A stretch of DNA of 64,000 nucleotides from JAGPCK01 sp041675505. Lineage in GTDB: Bacteria; Bacteroidota; Bacteroidia; UKL13-3. The notes under the pieces were generated by a model that saw only the letters and a program-made list of their open reading frames with translations, did no database searches and was not told the origin of the DNA. The DNA lies in NCBI GenBank assembly GCA_041675505.1, contig JBAYTR010000008.1, positions 124,001-188,000 on the forward strand, written 5' to 3'. A program made the position numbers and the translations under genes. Every line of letters begins with the position of its first letter. Within the stretch, counting starts at the first letter, position 1. This document shows positions 53,500 to 63,700 of this stretch, one piece after another.

Positions 53500-53547
53500 T
53501 AACTCTGACAGGGTTCTATTCTTTCGCATAAAACCCTGTCAGAGTTA
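53500..53547. repeat. Perfect 16-bp inverted repeat, REP-like
   Basis: TAACTCTGACAGGGTT (53500-53515) and AACCCTGTCAGAGTTA (53532-53547) are exact inverted copies around a 16-nt loop. The CTGACAGGGTT core looks like interspersed palindromes I recall from Bacteroidota genomes (recall, not checked). It lies after the DUF559-like gene and before the T9SS gene on the other strand, 53444-53555. It could work as a terminator for either. Confidence 0.7.
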
Positions 53548-53555
53548 GGATAAAT

Positions 53556-54886
53556 TTATTTAGTCAGCACAATCTTTTTGGTTACACGTTTAGTTCCGTC
53601 AGTAATCTCTACCACGTAATTGCCGCTGTAAAGTAGGCGTACATCAAAATAGGCTATGGTACTTCCCTGGTGAAGTATTTTTTTCTCCAGTAATTTTCCG
53701 TTCATGTCGTATAGATTTACTTCCATATCGCTGCGGGTAATGCCGGCAGTTTGTACAGCAATAAACTCACTCGAAGGATTGGGGAACACTACCATGTTGA
53801 GTTCCTCATTCAGATTAAATACACTTGTTGCTGAAGGGGTATAAGTGGTCACTGTTTCGGTAATGGAATTTACCTTGGCTGCAGATTTTACTCCATAGAA
53901 TGTTGGGCCCACAGCATAGGGGTATGCCGAGTTCCATTTTTCATCAACGGTAGCAAAGTAGCAGTAAATACCGTTGGGGTATTCAGGAGTAACACAAAAA
54001 CGTCCGTTGTGTTCATCCAAATAATCAGGTGTGTTGGCTGAGGTGGCATTGTATTGATAATCTTCTCTGAAATAACCCAGAGGATAATTGGCATTTACAT
54101 TCGGGCCAGAAGTACGTGTTGTGATGTTGCGCAACGTGTAACTTGATTTCATGCGCACTATTCCTCCTGTTCCATCTACATTCTTGTAAGCGTAGGCTCC
54201 GTATATCGGAAAACCGTCATACGCAAAACCGATAAGCGGGGCGTGTTTAGTGCTGTCAATAACATACAAACCATCGGCATCATATAAGTTACAAATGGTG
54301 GATACCACATTTAAATCCAGATTAAACGCACTGGGGTTTTGATGGTGATGGTAGTTACCCATGGCCGGGTGACCTTTGGAGCAATCAAAACCTGCACGCT
54401 CAGCCACCACAGCATCTCTGTTCCAAATGCCGTCACCTGTGCCGCCTAAAGGACCACCTTTAAGTGACGAGGTTGAGTTTTGCCACGATACACCATCACG
54501 GTAATCAAACAGGGCAACGCCATTGATAAATATACCGATATTACCCATGGTAGTAGGTGAAGGTGTGCCGGTATTTTGCACCGGGTTTAACGGAAACTTA
54601 AATATGGCAGCCTGGGAAGTAGCCAAAGACGGATTACCATCTAAAAACGGACCGGTAATGTAAGCCGGAATGCCATTAGTAGCTATGTAAACTGAGTTGG
54701 TTGAGTATTTCACACTTTGTACATTGGCCAATACATTATCATTGATGGGAGTTGAATTTCCGTTCACATAATGGCGACCTTAATGTTGGTAGTGTTTTGC
54801 ATCCAGCCCGTAATAACAGGATTGGTTTGTGCCGCTGCCACAGTAGTAATGAGCAATGCGGAGAATAATGCGAGTGTATTTTTCAT
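53556..54886 (-). CDS. YHYH-domain T9SS-sorted protein, with a 1-base frameshift near the start
   Basis: The signal peptide MKNTLALFSALLITTVAAAQ starts at 54886 and is followed by TNPVITGWMQNTTN, but that frame stops at 54765. The rest continues in another frame from about 54779 (GRHYVNGNSTPI) to the stop at 53556, giving a 403-aa open frame from a GTG at 54767. One extra A in the AAGG at 54778-54781 would join them into a normal YHYH-domain start. The body has DGNPSLATSQAA, the NYHHHQNPS segment (YHYH-domain landmark), GFAYDGFPIYGAYAYKN and a type A sorting domain (MVVFPNPSSEFIAVQ, GNYVVEITDG). It is a real pseudogene or a base-call error. It follows the MbnP/MbnH pair in the same direction. 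Confidence 0.8.
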
Positions 54887-54969
54887 GTGGTTAATATTTG
54901 TTTACAAAAATGAGTTAAGTTTAACTGTAAGCATTTATAAAATTTGTTTCAAATGTTATAAGATTAGGT

Positions 54970-55974
54970 TTATGGAGTTAATAAAATGTGACGTGGAAAA
55001 GCATGATTGGTATCAAAAAGAAATTTCCGGTCAGTAAGTGTTAAAAGAAACGCCATTAAATCAACTTTATCCTTAGAAGTAATACTGATGGGCCCTGTAG
55101 CTGATTGAAAAGAGACGGAATAATGATTAAGCACTTCACTTAAAGTTGCAAAGCGACCATCGTGCATGTAAGGATAAGAAAATTCAATGTTGCGCAAAGT
55201 GGGCACTTTAAACTTAAAGACATCCTCCCTGCGGTGAGTTACTTTAATTCTGCCCGAGTCGTTAAGCAATGTGTCGGGCGTCAATCTATTTTGCTCAAAA
55301 CGATGGTTGGTAAAAAGAGGTTCGGTGTGGCAGGAAGCACAGTTTTTACGAAAAAGCAGGTAACCTTTTTGTTCTTGTGGGGTAAATGCTTCTTTTTTAT
55401 TCATGACCAAATCATACTTTGATTGTGCGCTTACCAGTGTAAGCATGAACTGTTCAAGAGCAATAGCTATACGCTGAGCTGTGATAGCACTATCTTGAAA
55501 TGCGTTATAAAACAATTTAGAATAAAGGGAGCTGCGCTGAAGTTTACCGGTGAGTCGAAGCAGATTCTCATCCATTTCCTGCGGATGCGTAATGGGAGAA
55601 AACACCTGTTGTTGCAAAGAAGACATTGAACCGTCCCACATGAACGAAGTGCTCCACGCCAAATTCATTAAAGCCGGTGAATTGCGCGTGCCTATGCGGT
55701 CGTCAATACCGTGACTGAGCGCATGGTCAACATGAGTAAAGGCCGTGTACTGCGAATGACAGGAAGCACAGGAAATAGTATTGTTACGGGATAGCAAAGG
55801 GTCATAAAATAACACCCTGCCCAAAAGAATCTGTGCAGGAATGAGTGGTTGCTTCTTAAAATCAAAAACGGGTTTCGGCCAATTATAAGGAGCAACAAAA
55901 GTATGCTTGTGCACTTGTTGAAATGCTGTAACCACAATAAAGATAACGGCAAAATATATCAGTACATTTTTCAT
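54970..55974 (-). CDS. MbnH-like di-heme enzyme of the cytochrome c peroxidase/MauG superfamily
   Basis: This 334-aa protein has an N-terminal membrane anchor or signal (MKNVLIYFAVIFIVVTAF). Two heme c motifs are visible: CASCH (69-73) and CASCH (212-216). Between them are DDRIGTRNSPALMNLAW and FMWDGSMSS, standard for bacterial di-heme peroxidases and MauG. Near the C-terminus PYMHDGRFATLSEVLNHYS places a Tyr at about 285 where MauG-type enzymes have a Tyr heme ligand in place of the Met of peroxidases; that assignment is by position only. The start overlaps the MbnP-like gene by 4 bp. MbnH oxidises a Trp of MbnP in methanotrophs, so this pair may do the same here. Confidence 0.87.
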   Translation of the reverse strand: MKNVLIYFAVIFIVVTAFQQVHKHTFVAPYNWPKPVFDFKKQPLIPAQILLGRVLFYDPLLSRNNTISCASCHSQYTAFTHVDHALSHGIDDRIGTRNSPALMNLAWSTSFMWDGSMSSLQQQVFSPITHPQEMDENLLRLTGKLQRSSLYSKLFYNAFQDSAITAQRIAIALEQFMLTLVSAQSKYDLVMNKKEAFTPQEQKGYLLFRKNCASCHTEPLFTNHRFEQNRLTPDTLLNDSGRIKVTHRREDVFKFKVPTLRNIEFSYPYMHDGRFATLSEVLNHYSVSFQSATGPISITSKDKVDLMAFLLTLTDRKFLFDTNHAFPRHILLTP

Positions 55975-56681
55975 GGAGAAACGTAGCTAATAATTTTGGG
56001 CAATTGTTTGGATAACTCAACAGCCGATTCCCCTGGCGACATAATCTGCGGAGTTTGCTGCCGTTTAAGTTGCTCCACCAGTTGATCCAATTGAATGTGC
56101 AAGACAACAGCAGAAGTAGCATTAACCGCTATAGTGCAATGTTGCTGGGAAATAAAGGGGTATCGGTATCCGCCTAAATGCCAGTTGAACTCTTTGTTGC
56201 GGGAGGATGAAAGGTTACTTTTGCCATCCAGTTTGAAATTAATGTAACCGCTTTGCCAGGTCCAATACATCCCATTTGAAGGGTCAAGTTCGCCTTCTGA
56301 TGCACCCCTGTAATTGGTTGCACTATCTATCCCGATAACAAAACGAATAGTGTTGAATTTTAAACCCGAATTTAACGGGATAGTAATTTTTTGTGAAGCC
56401 GGATTTGCTACGTCAATAAGGTAATGAGTTTTTAAAGCGGTTCCTGTTGTAAACGAATCGCTCCAAAGTTGAATGTGACTGAGGTAAAATCGTAAGCTGC
56501 TAATCAAAACACTATCGCCTGAAGGAAGTTGATAATAATGATTTAACTGCAAACCTTCCTGCTGAAAACGGGGCATCAGGTGAAGCACTACGACTTCTTG
56601 CACCTCCTGACGTGGCAATGCAGACCCACTAAACAAAGTAAGCAGAAAAATCAAAACGCTATATTTCACTTTTTGAGGCAT
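55971..56681 (-). CDS. MbnP-like secreted protein
   Basis: This 236-aa protein has a signal peptide (VLIFLLTLFSGSALP) from the ATG at 56681; a TTG at 56702 is an alternative. The mature part has LRFYLSHIQLWSD, YLIDVANPASQKITIPL, FVIGIDSATNYRGASEGELDPSNGMYWTWQSGY split across strands, KLDGKS and WHLGGY. This is the MbnP-family pattern of a beta-sandwich with a conserved D-P-x-G-MYW-W-Y. MbnP of methanotrophs binds copper after one of its Trp residues is turned to kynurenine by MbnH. The next gene overlaps it by 4 bp and encodes the MbnH-like enzyme. Several Trp residues (in LWSD, MYWTW, FNWHL) could be the target. Confidence 0.85.
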   Translation of the reverse strand: MPQKVKYSVLIFLLTLFSGSALPRQEVQEVVVLHLMPRFQQEGLQLNHYYQLPSGDSVLISSLRFYLSHIQLWSDSFTTGTALKTHYLIDVANPASQKITIPLNSGLKFNTIRFVIGIDSATNYRGASEGELDPSNGMYWTWQSGYINFKLDGKSNLSSSRNKEFNWHLGGYRYPFISQQHCTIAVNATSAVVLHIQLDQLVEQLKRQQTPQIMSPGESAVELSKQLPKIISYVSP

Positions 56682-56851
56682 AGGTTGTAAACTACTTGCC
56701 AAAATTGCACAAAGTGGCTTAAAGCTGAGTTATGGTTTACCTAAAAAATGTTACAATATTATTTTCTGACATCAGATTTGGGTCGGGCATTTAGTCCCAT
56801 AAGTAGCTATACCAGCTGCCAAAAGAGACCTTAACACTTAATAAATTTCGG

Positions 56852-56859
56852 TACCTTTG
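56852..56859 (+). promoter_or_regulatory. Bacteroidota -7 box before yitT-family gene
   Basis: TACCTTTG, 31 nt before the ATG at 56891. The rest of the 209-bp divergent gap to the MbnP gene shows no further clear element. Confidence 0.55.
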
Positions 56860-56890
56860 TGCTACACCGTTTGTAATTTATTTCTTTATT

Positions 56891-57862
56891 ATGCACTCCT
56901 TCATACGCAAACTCATAGTTAATACTGTACTACGATATAAAAAGGACCACCATGCACCCTCCTATTCGCCTTACATGATGGCGAAGGGTTTGCGTGAAGT
57001 AAAAATTAATGCACTACGTGGTCTGAAAGATTTTCTGCTTATTACTCTCGGCATTTTTTCGGCAGCTTTTGGTTTTAAGGGATTCCTACTCTCTAATCAG
57101 TTTATTGACGGTGGTGCTACAGGTATATCATTGCTCATTTCAGCACTTACCGGCACTCCGCTATACATACTCATCATAGTTATTAATATCCCCTTCGTAC
57201 TTTTAGGTTATGGCATACTGGGCCGATCTTTTGCCATAAAAACAGCTTTGGCTATAACAGGTTTGGCACTATGCGTGGCAACGGTTGATTTCCCCAACAT
57301 AACCAACGACAATTTATTGGTAGCGGTTTTTGGTGGTTTCTTTCTCGGTGCAGGCATTGGCTTATCCGTAAGGGGTGGTGCAGTAATTGATGGCACTGAG
57401 GTATTGGCTATTTATTTAAGTCGTAAAATAGGGACCACTATCGGAGATATTATCATCATCATTAACATCATGATATTTTCTGCTGCTGCTTATTTGCTTT
57501 CTATTGAAATTGCACTGTATTCCATGATTACTTACCTGGCAGCCTCCAAAACGCTTGATTTTATTATTGAAGGTATTGAGGAATACACAGGTGTAACCAT
57601 CGTTTCTTCTCATAGTGAATCTATACGTAAAATGATCATTAACCGAATGGGAAGAGGGCTAACTGTATACAGCGGTAAAAGAGGATACGGCAAAACCGGA
57701 GAATCAAGGGAAGTAGATATTATTTATACTGTTATTACCCGTTTGGAGTTAAACCGTTTGAATACCGAGATACAAAAAATTGATCCCAATGCATTTGTGG
57801 TAATGAACAGCGTAAAAGACACCAAAGGCGGAATGCTCAAAAAACGACCGCTCAAACATTAG
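56891..57862 (+). CDS. YitT/DUF2179 family membrane protein
   Basis: This 323-aa protein is of the YitT family. After a 35-residue hydrophilic N-terminus it has five or six transmembrane helices (about 45-225; DFLLITLGIFSAAFGFKGFLLSNQFIDGGATGISLLIS is a family hallmark split over helices 1-2). A soluble DUF2179 domain follows at about 235-315 with VTIVSSHSESIRKMIINRMGRGLTVYSG and REVDIIYTVITRLEL. The role of the family is unknown. It ends 4 bp from the stop of the convergent uvrA gene, with no clear terminator between. Confidence 0.9.
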   Translation: MHSFIRKLIVNTVLRYKKDHHAPSYSPYMMAKGLREVKINALRGLKDFLLITLGIFSAAFGFKGFLLSNQFIDGGATGISLLISALTGTPLYILIIVINIPFVLLGYGILGRSFAIKTALAITGLALCVATVDFPNITNDNLLVAVFGGFFLGAGIGLSVRGGAVIDGTEVLAIYLSRKIGTTIGDIIIIINIMIFSAAAYLLSIEIALYSMITYLAASKTLDFIIEGIEEYTGVTIVSSHSESIRKMIINRMGRGLTVYSGKRGYGKTGESREVDIIYTVITRLELNRLNTEIQKIDPNAFVVMNSVKDTKGGMLKKRPLKH

Positions 57863-57866
57863 CCAT

Positions 57867-60734
57867 TTAAAAACCTAATTCCTTTTTGAGGAAACGGGCA
57901 GTATGACTTGCCTTTACTTTACAAACCTCTTCAGGTGTTCCCTGTGCAATAATTTCACCACCATGTTTGCCACCCTCAGGCCCCAAATCAATAACATGGT
58001 CGGCTACCTTAATCACATCTAAATTGTGTTCAATCACCAATACCGTGTTGCCTTTTTCTACCAGCTTATTCAAAACATCTAACAGCACACGCACATCTTC
58101 AAAGTGTAAACCTGTGGTTGGTTCATCCAGAATATAAAACGTATTGCCTGTATCGCGTTTACTTAACTCAGTAGCCAGTTTTACCCGTTGTGCTTCTCCG
58201 CCTGAGAGTGTTGTGCTTTGTTGACCCAGAGTTATATAACCTAACCCAACATCGTGCAGTGTTTGTATTTTACGCAGAATATGAGGTGTGTTTTCAAAAA
58301 ATTGCACGGCTTGCTCAATAGGCATATCCAACACATCACTGATGGACTTACCACGGTAACGCACTTCGAGTGTTTCTTTGTTGTAGCGCTTTCCTCCGCA
58401 GGTCTCGCACTTAACGTGTACATCGGGCAAAAAATTCATTTCAATTACCCGCATACCACCACCCTGACAGGTTTCGCAACGCCCGCCCTTTACGTTAAAA
58501 GAAAAACGCCCGGGTTTATAACCGCGAATTTTAGATTCAGGCAATTCAGCATATAAGTTACGAATATCACTGAACACCTCTACATACGTTGCCGGATTAC
58601 TGCGTGGTGTGCGACCTATAGGACTTTGATCAATTTCAATTACCTTATCTACGTTCTCCAAACCATGCACGCTTTTATGCGTAAGTGGTTTTTGATGTGA
58701 ATGATAAAAATACTGATTCAGAATTGGGTACAATGTTTCATTAATCAAGGTTGATTTACCGCTACCTGAAACTCCCGTAACACAAATGAGTGTCCCTAAA
58801 GGGAAATCAACACTTACGTTTTTAAGGTTGTTCCCTGTGGCTCCTTTAATGGAGAGTTTTTTCCCGTTGCTTTTCCTGCGTTTGGAAGGAACTTCAATTT
58901 TGAGTACACCACTTATGTAATCAGCTGTAGTACTTCTTTGGCTCATGAATACCGGCACCTCACCTTTGGCCACAATATGCCCGCCATGTATACCTGCACC
59001 GGGGCCCATATCCAGCACATAATCACTTTCCAGTATCATATCCTTATCGTGCTCCACCACAATAACTGAGTTACCCAAATCACGCAAATCTTTGAGTGAT
59101 TTAATCAAACGTTCATTATCGCGTTGATGCAAACCAATACTGGGTTCATCCAGAATATATAAAACACCTACCAACTGCGAACCGATTTGAGTGGCTAAAC
59201 GGATGCGCTGGGCTTCTCCGCCTGAAAGAGTTTTAGAGGGTGAATTAAGTGTAAGGTAGGTTAAACCCACGTCAAGCAAGAAGCTTATGCGCGAACGGAT
59301 TTCCTTAAGTATTTCAGCAGCTATGGTACGTTGTTTTTCTGAAAGGCGTTCTTCAATATCATCAAACCAAACCGCCAGTTGGCTGATGTCCATACGAGCC
59401 AGTTCAGCAATATTTTTGCCGTCTACTCTGAAAAAGAGCGATTCTTTTTTCAATCGGTTACCATTGCATCCCGGGCATTCGCGAATGGACATAAACTCTT
59501 CGGCCCATTTGTATATAGCATCGTAACTTTTCTCGTGGTAATGCCTGTTAATAAGCGGAATCAAACCCTCCCAGTTGCTGCTGTACTCCTGCTGGTAACC
59601 GCTGCTGAAGGTGTATTGCACTTTTAACGGATCATCACTTCCGTGCAAAATAATGTTCAATGCTTCTTTCGGAATTTTTTCAATCGGGTCGGCCAAACTG
59701 AATTTATGTTGCTTAGCCAATTCACGCAATTGCATGAAGGTCCAGTTCTCCCTGAACTCTCCCAAAGGTGCTAATGCCCCTTTATTGATACTTTTCTTAG
59801 GGTCGGGTATGATGGCTTTCTCTTCGATGTCACTTACTACGCCCAGCCCGTCACAAGTAAGACAATAGCCATAAGGTGAGTTAAATGAAAAAGAGTTGGG
59901 TTGTGGTTCATCATATGAAATACCGGAAACAGGATCCATGAGGTAGCGGCTGAAATGGCTCACTTTTTTGCCCGCCTCATCGCTTACCATCATAATACCT
60001 TTTCCTATTCGCAAAGCAGTTTTTACTGCCTCGGCAACGCGTGTGGCTGAACCATTGTTTACGTCAATTCTATCCACAAGCACTTCAATATCGTGAATTT
60101 TATAGCGGTCGGCCTGCATTTTAGGAACAATGTCTTTTACTTCCCCGTCAATGCGCACTTTGGCAAAACCTTGTTTGCGCAACTGTTCAAATAACTCACG
60201 GTAATGTCCTTTGCGGCCTTTAATAATGGGTGCCAGCACTATAATTTTTTTACTCAGGTACTGCTCAATGATGCGATGAAGAATCTGGTCTTCATTCAAA
60301 CGTACCATTTTTTCGTTTGTCACATAAGAATAGGCATCGGCTGCACGGGCATAAAGTAAGCGCAGAAAATCATATATTTCCGTAATGGTGCCTACTGTTG
60401 ATCGTGGATTTTTGTTAACTGTTTTCTGTTCAATAGAAATAACCGGACTGAGGCCATCAATCTTATCTACATCAGGCCGCTCCATATTACCTATAAACTG
60501 ACGTGCATAGGCTGAAAAACTTTCCATGTACCTGCGCTGCCCCTCAGCATAAATGGTATCAAAAGCCAGCGATGACTTTCCGCTGCCGCTCAGGCCGGTA
60601 ATCACTACCAGTTTGTTACGCGGAATGGTTACGTCAATGTTTTTAAGGTTGTGCTCCCGCGCACCCAGAACTTCAATCAACTCATCCTCAATTACTACAG
60701 GGTTTTCTATGTTATTATTCTTCTTTTTTGCCAT
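57867..60734 (-). CDS. uvrA: UvrABC system protein A
   Basis: This 955-aa ATPase recognises damaged DNA in nucleotide excision repair. It has two ABC modules. The first Walker A is GLSGSGKSSLAFDTIYAEGQRRYMES; the second is GVSGSGKSTLINETLYP. Zinc-finger Cys pairs are visible (CLTCDGLG, CPGCNGNR in the first half, CETCQGGGMR and CETCGGKRYN in the second). ABC signatures LSGGEAQRIRLA and LSGGEAQRVKLA, with Walker B YILDEPSIGLHQRDN and YILDEPTTGLHFEDV, are in place. A TTG-type open frame extends to 60824, but ATG 60734 (MAKKKNNN) is the usual start and avoids crossing the divergent kinase gene. Confidence 0.97.
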   Translation of the reverse strand: MAKKKNNNIENPVVIEDELIEVLGAREHNLKNIDVTIPRNKLVVITGLSGSGKSSLAFDTIYAEGQRRYMESFSAYARQFIGNMERPDVDKIDGLSPVISIEQKTVNKNPRSTVGTITEIYDFLRLLYARAADAYSYVTNEKMVRLNEDQILHRIIEQYLSKKIIVLAPIIKGRKGHYRELFEQLRKQGFAKVRIDGEVKDIVPKMQADRYKIHDIEVLVDRIDVNNGSATRVAEAVKTALRIGKGIMMVSDEAGKKVSHFSRYLMDPVSGISYDEPQPNSFSFNSPYGYCLTCDGLGVVSDIEEKAIIPDPKKSINKGALAPLGEFRENWTFMQLRELAKQHKFSLADPIEKIPKEALNIILHGSDDPLKVQYTFSSGYQQEYSSNWEGLIPLINRHYHEKSYDAIYKWAEEFMSIRECPGCNGNRLKKESLFFRVDGKNIAELARMDISQLAVWFDDIEERLSEKQRTIAAEILKEIRSRISFLLDVGLTYLTLNSPSKTLSGGEAQRIRLATQIGSQLVGVLYILDEPSIGLHQRDNERLIKSLKDLRDLGNSVIVVEHDKDMILESDYVLDMGPGAGIHGGHIVAKGEVPVFMSQRSTTADYISGVLKIEVPSKRRKSNGKKLSIKGATGNNLKNVSVDFPLGTLICVTGVSGSGKSTLINETLYPILNQYFYHSHQKPLTHKSVHGLENVDKVIEIDQSPIGRTPRSNPATYVEVFSDIRNLYAELPESKIRGYKPGRFSFNVKGGRCETCQGGGMRVIEMNFLPDVHVKCETCGGKRYNKETLEVRYRGKSISDVLDMPIEQAVQFFENTPHILRKIQTLHDVGLGYITLGQQSTTLSGGEAQRVKLATELSKRDTGNTFYILDEPTTGLHFEDVRVLLDVLNKLVEKGNTVLVIEHNLDVIKVADHVIDLGPEGGKHGGEIIAQGTPEEVCKVKASHTARFLKKELGF

Positions 60735-60775
60735 ATATTTCAGAAGCAAAATACGTGTAATTGAATTTAAAACGC

Positions 60776-63700
60776 ATGCCTCTTTTACCAACGAAATTAC
60801 GCCTATACTGTTTTGCATGGACAATTATTTTCCCCTACCTGCTCAAAGCGCAGGAAGCACAAGAGCGTTTTCAGCGCTACAACGTTAATGAGGGCTTATC
60901 ACAAAGCTCAGTCTACTGCATATTTCAGGACTCCAGGGGCTTTATGTGGTTTGGTACCGGTGACGGATTAAACAGCTTTGACGGCTATCAGTTTGAGGTG
61001 TATAAAACCCGCAAAAAAAGTCAGGATGGACTTAGCAATAGTTTTATTACCGGAAAAGCTCTTGAGGATAAAAAAGGTAACCTTTGGTTTGGCACACGCA
61101 TGGGCGGGTTTAGCAAATACCTAAGTAAAGAACATCGTTTTGAGTCAATAAAAAATCTTCAGCACAAAGATTCTACTCACTTTGACTGTGAACTCATTGA
61201 TTTTGACAGCAAGGGGAATTTATGGTTCATTAAAGGGAGTAATACCCTGGGGTGTTTTAATGACAGCACTAAAGTATTTCAGTATACAGAAATGCCCGAT
61301 GGCATACGATATGGTGGCAAAGGAGGTCCCAACCGTATGGGTATCATAAAAAACGATACTATTTACTTTATAGGCAACTTAAAACTTGTGTCATTTGTGC
61401 CGAATCAAAACAAGTTTATTTCCCTGCTGGAAAATGAGTTAAAACGAACTGGGTCGGAATTGACCATATCGGTGCATCACAACACAAAAAGTAATTTCAT
61501 TTGGCTGGGTACCGACAAAGGAATAATGCAGTATAACCTGAGTACAGGCGAATACAAGTGGATTGATTTAACCTTGAAACACCCTACACCTGTAGCCTTC
61601 TCCATAGTCAAAGATGATTACAACAGGCTTTGGATAGGAACCGGGGTGTCGGGGTTGTTGTGTTATGACTTGAACACGGGTGAGTTAAAGTCTTTTGTCA
61701 ATAATCCTAACAACCCTCAAAGTTTATCTTTCGATATAGTACGCACGTTATTCATTGACCGCTCCAAGAACCTGTGGATAGGAACAGATGGTGGCGGGCT
61801 GAACAAACTTGACCTAAAACCACGAAAGTTTAACCTGTATGCTGAAAACATGTTCATCAAATGTTTTTATGAAGATGAAAATAAACTGTTGTGGTACGGC
61901 ACACACGAAAACGGCTTCTGCCAATTAAACAGAAAAACAGGAGAAGTAAAAAAGATAAAGCGAAATGGAACATTCGGCAATGTGGTATCTGTTATTACAA
62001 AAGATATTTACGCACAATTGATTATCGGCTCCAACAATGGTGTTGATTATTATAAAAACGGGCAATACATAGCTGTTCCGGCCTCACCTGCTATGGAAAA
62101 AATGAACGGCAACAGTTTGGTGTATAGTATGCTCAATACACGCGAAAAAACAACTCTGGCAACCACACGCACCGGTTTGTACGAAGCCCGTTACCACAAC
62201 GGGCAACTGGATACCTTGCGCTTGCATCCCAACATCAGAACACTTGCATTAAGCAGCCACCAAACAGATGACGGCCGTATATGGATAGGTACAGAAGGAA
62301 ACTCCTACCTGTTTATATTGAAATACGAAAAGGAAATACTGCGCCTGCAAAAAAACATTCTCCCTGAAAGCAATATCCGTGCATTTTATGAGGATAAAAA
62401 AAATAAAATCTTATGGATGGCTTCCGGCATGGGACTCATCAGGTATGATTTGACAAATGACACACACACTATTGTATCATCAGAAAACGGGCTGGCTGAT
62501 AATTATCTTTATGGGGTGCTCAGCGATAATCGGGGGAAACTATGGATGAGCTCGAACAAAGGATTAAGCTGGTATAATCCTGTTGACAAAGCATGCAGAA
62601 ACTACTCTGTAATAGATGGGTTGCAATCCAATGAGTTTAATACAGGAGCGTACTACAAAAGTTCAACCGGTGAAATGTTCTTTGGGGGCATAAACGGGTT
62701 TAATTCTTTTTATCCCGGCCAAATAAAAGATAATCCTTTTTTACCTCGTGTTAGTTTAACCTCTTTAAAAGTAAATGACGGAAACATTCCGTTTGAGCAC
62801 ACCTTGCGTAGTGTACTTCGCATGCCGTATGACAGCAGTACGATTTCATTTGAATTTACTGCACTTGAATACACTATCCCAACTAAAAATAAGTACCGTT
62901 ACCGATTAGACGGGTGGGATAATGAATGGGTAGAGAGCGGAAGTAAACGATTTGCCCGCTACAGTAACTTACCTCCTGGTCAATACACTTTTTTGGTCCA
63001 GGCTTGCAATAATGACAAAATATGGGGCAACAAGGAAGTGTTGATGAACATTATCATTACCCCGCCTTACTGGAAAACATGGTGGTTCATTACGGTAATT
63101 GTGTTAAGCCTGTCCTTCTTTTTGTTTTACACCATAAGAATCATATCGACCAGAAAATTAAAAGAGCAACTTCGCGAACTGGAAAAACAACAAGCTGTAC
63201 AAAAAGAACGTGAACGCATATCAAAAGACATGCACGATGATTTAGGTTCAGGCTTATCAAAAATTGCCATACAAAGTGAATTACTCAAATACAAACTCAA
63301 GCAGAATGAAAACCCGGAACTGCATGCTGAACGTATTGTAAAAACATCAAGAGAGCTGGTAGACAACCTGAGTGAGATAGTATGGGCACTTAACCCCAGA
63401 CATGATAATCCGGAAAGCTTGCTCGCTTATATCAGAGAATTTACCACCGATCTTTTTGAAGACCAAAATGTAAAATGCACCTTTGATTTTCCTGAGCAAA
63501 CAGAACTCCCTTGTTTTCCGTCTGAAATAAGGAGAAATATTTTTCTGATTCTGAAAGAAGCGCTCAACAACACGTTTAAATATGCCGAAGCAACTGAAGT
63601 TGTAATAAGCGTAAAACGCCAAAATAAAACAATTAATTTTGAGGTATCAGATAATGGCAAAGGTTTCAATCTGGTGGAATCTTCTGTTTTGGGAAATGGT

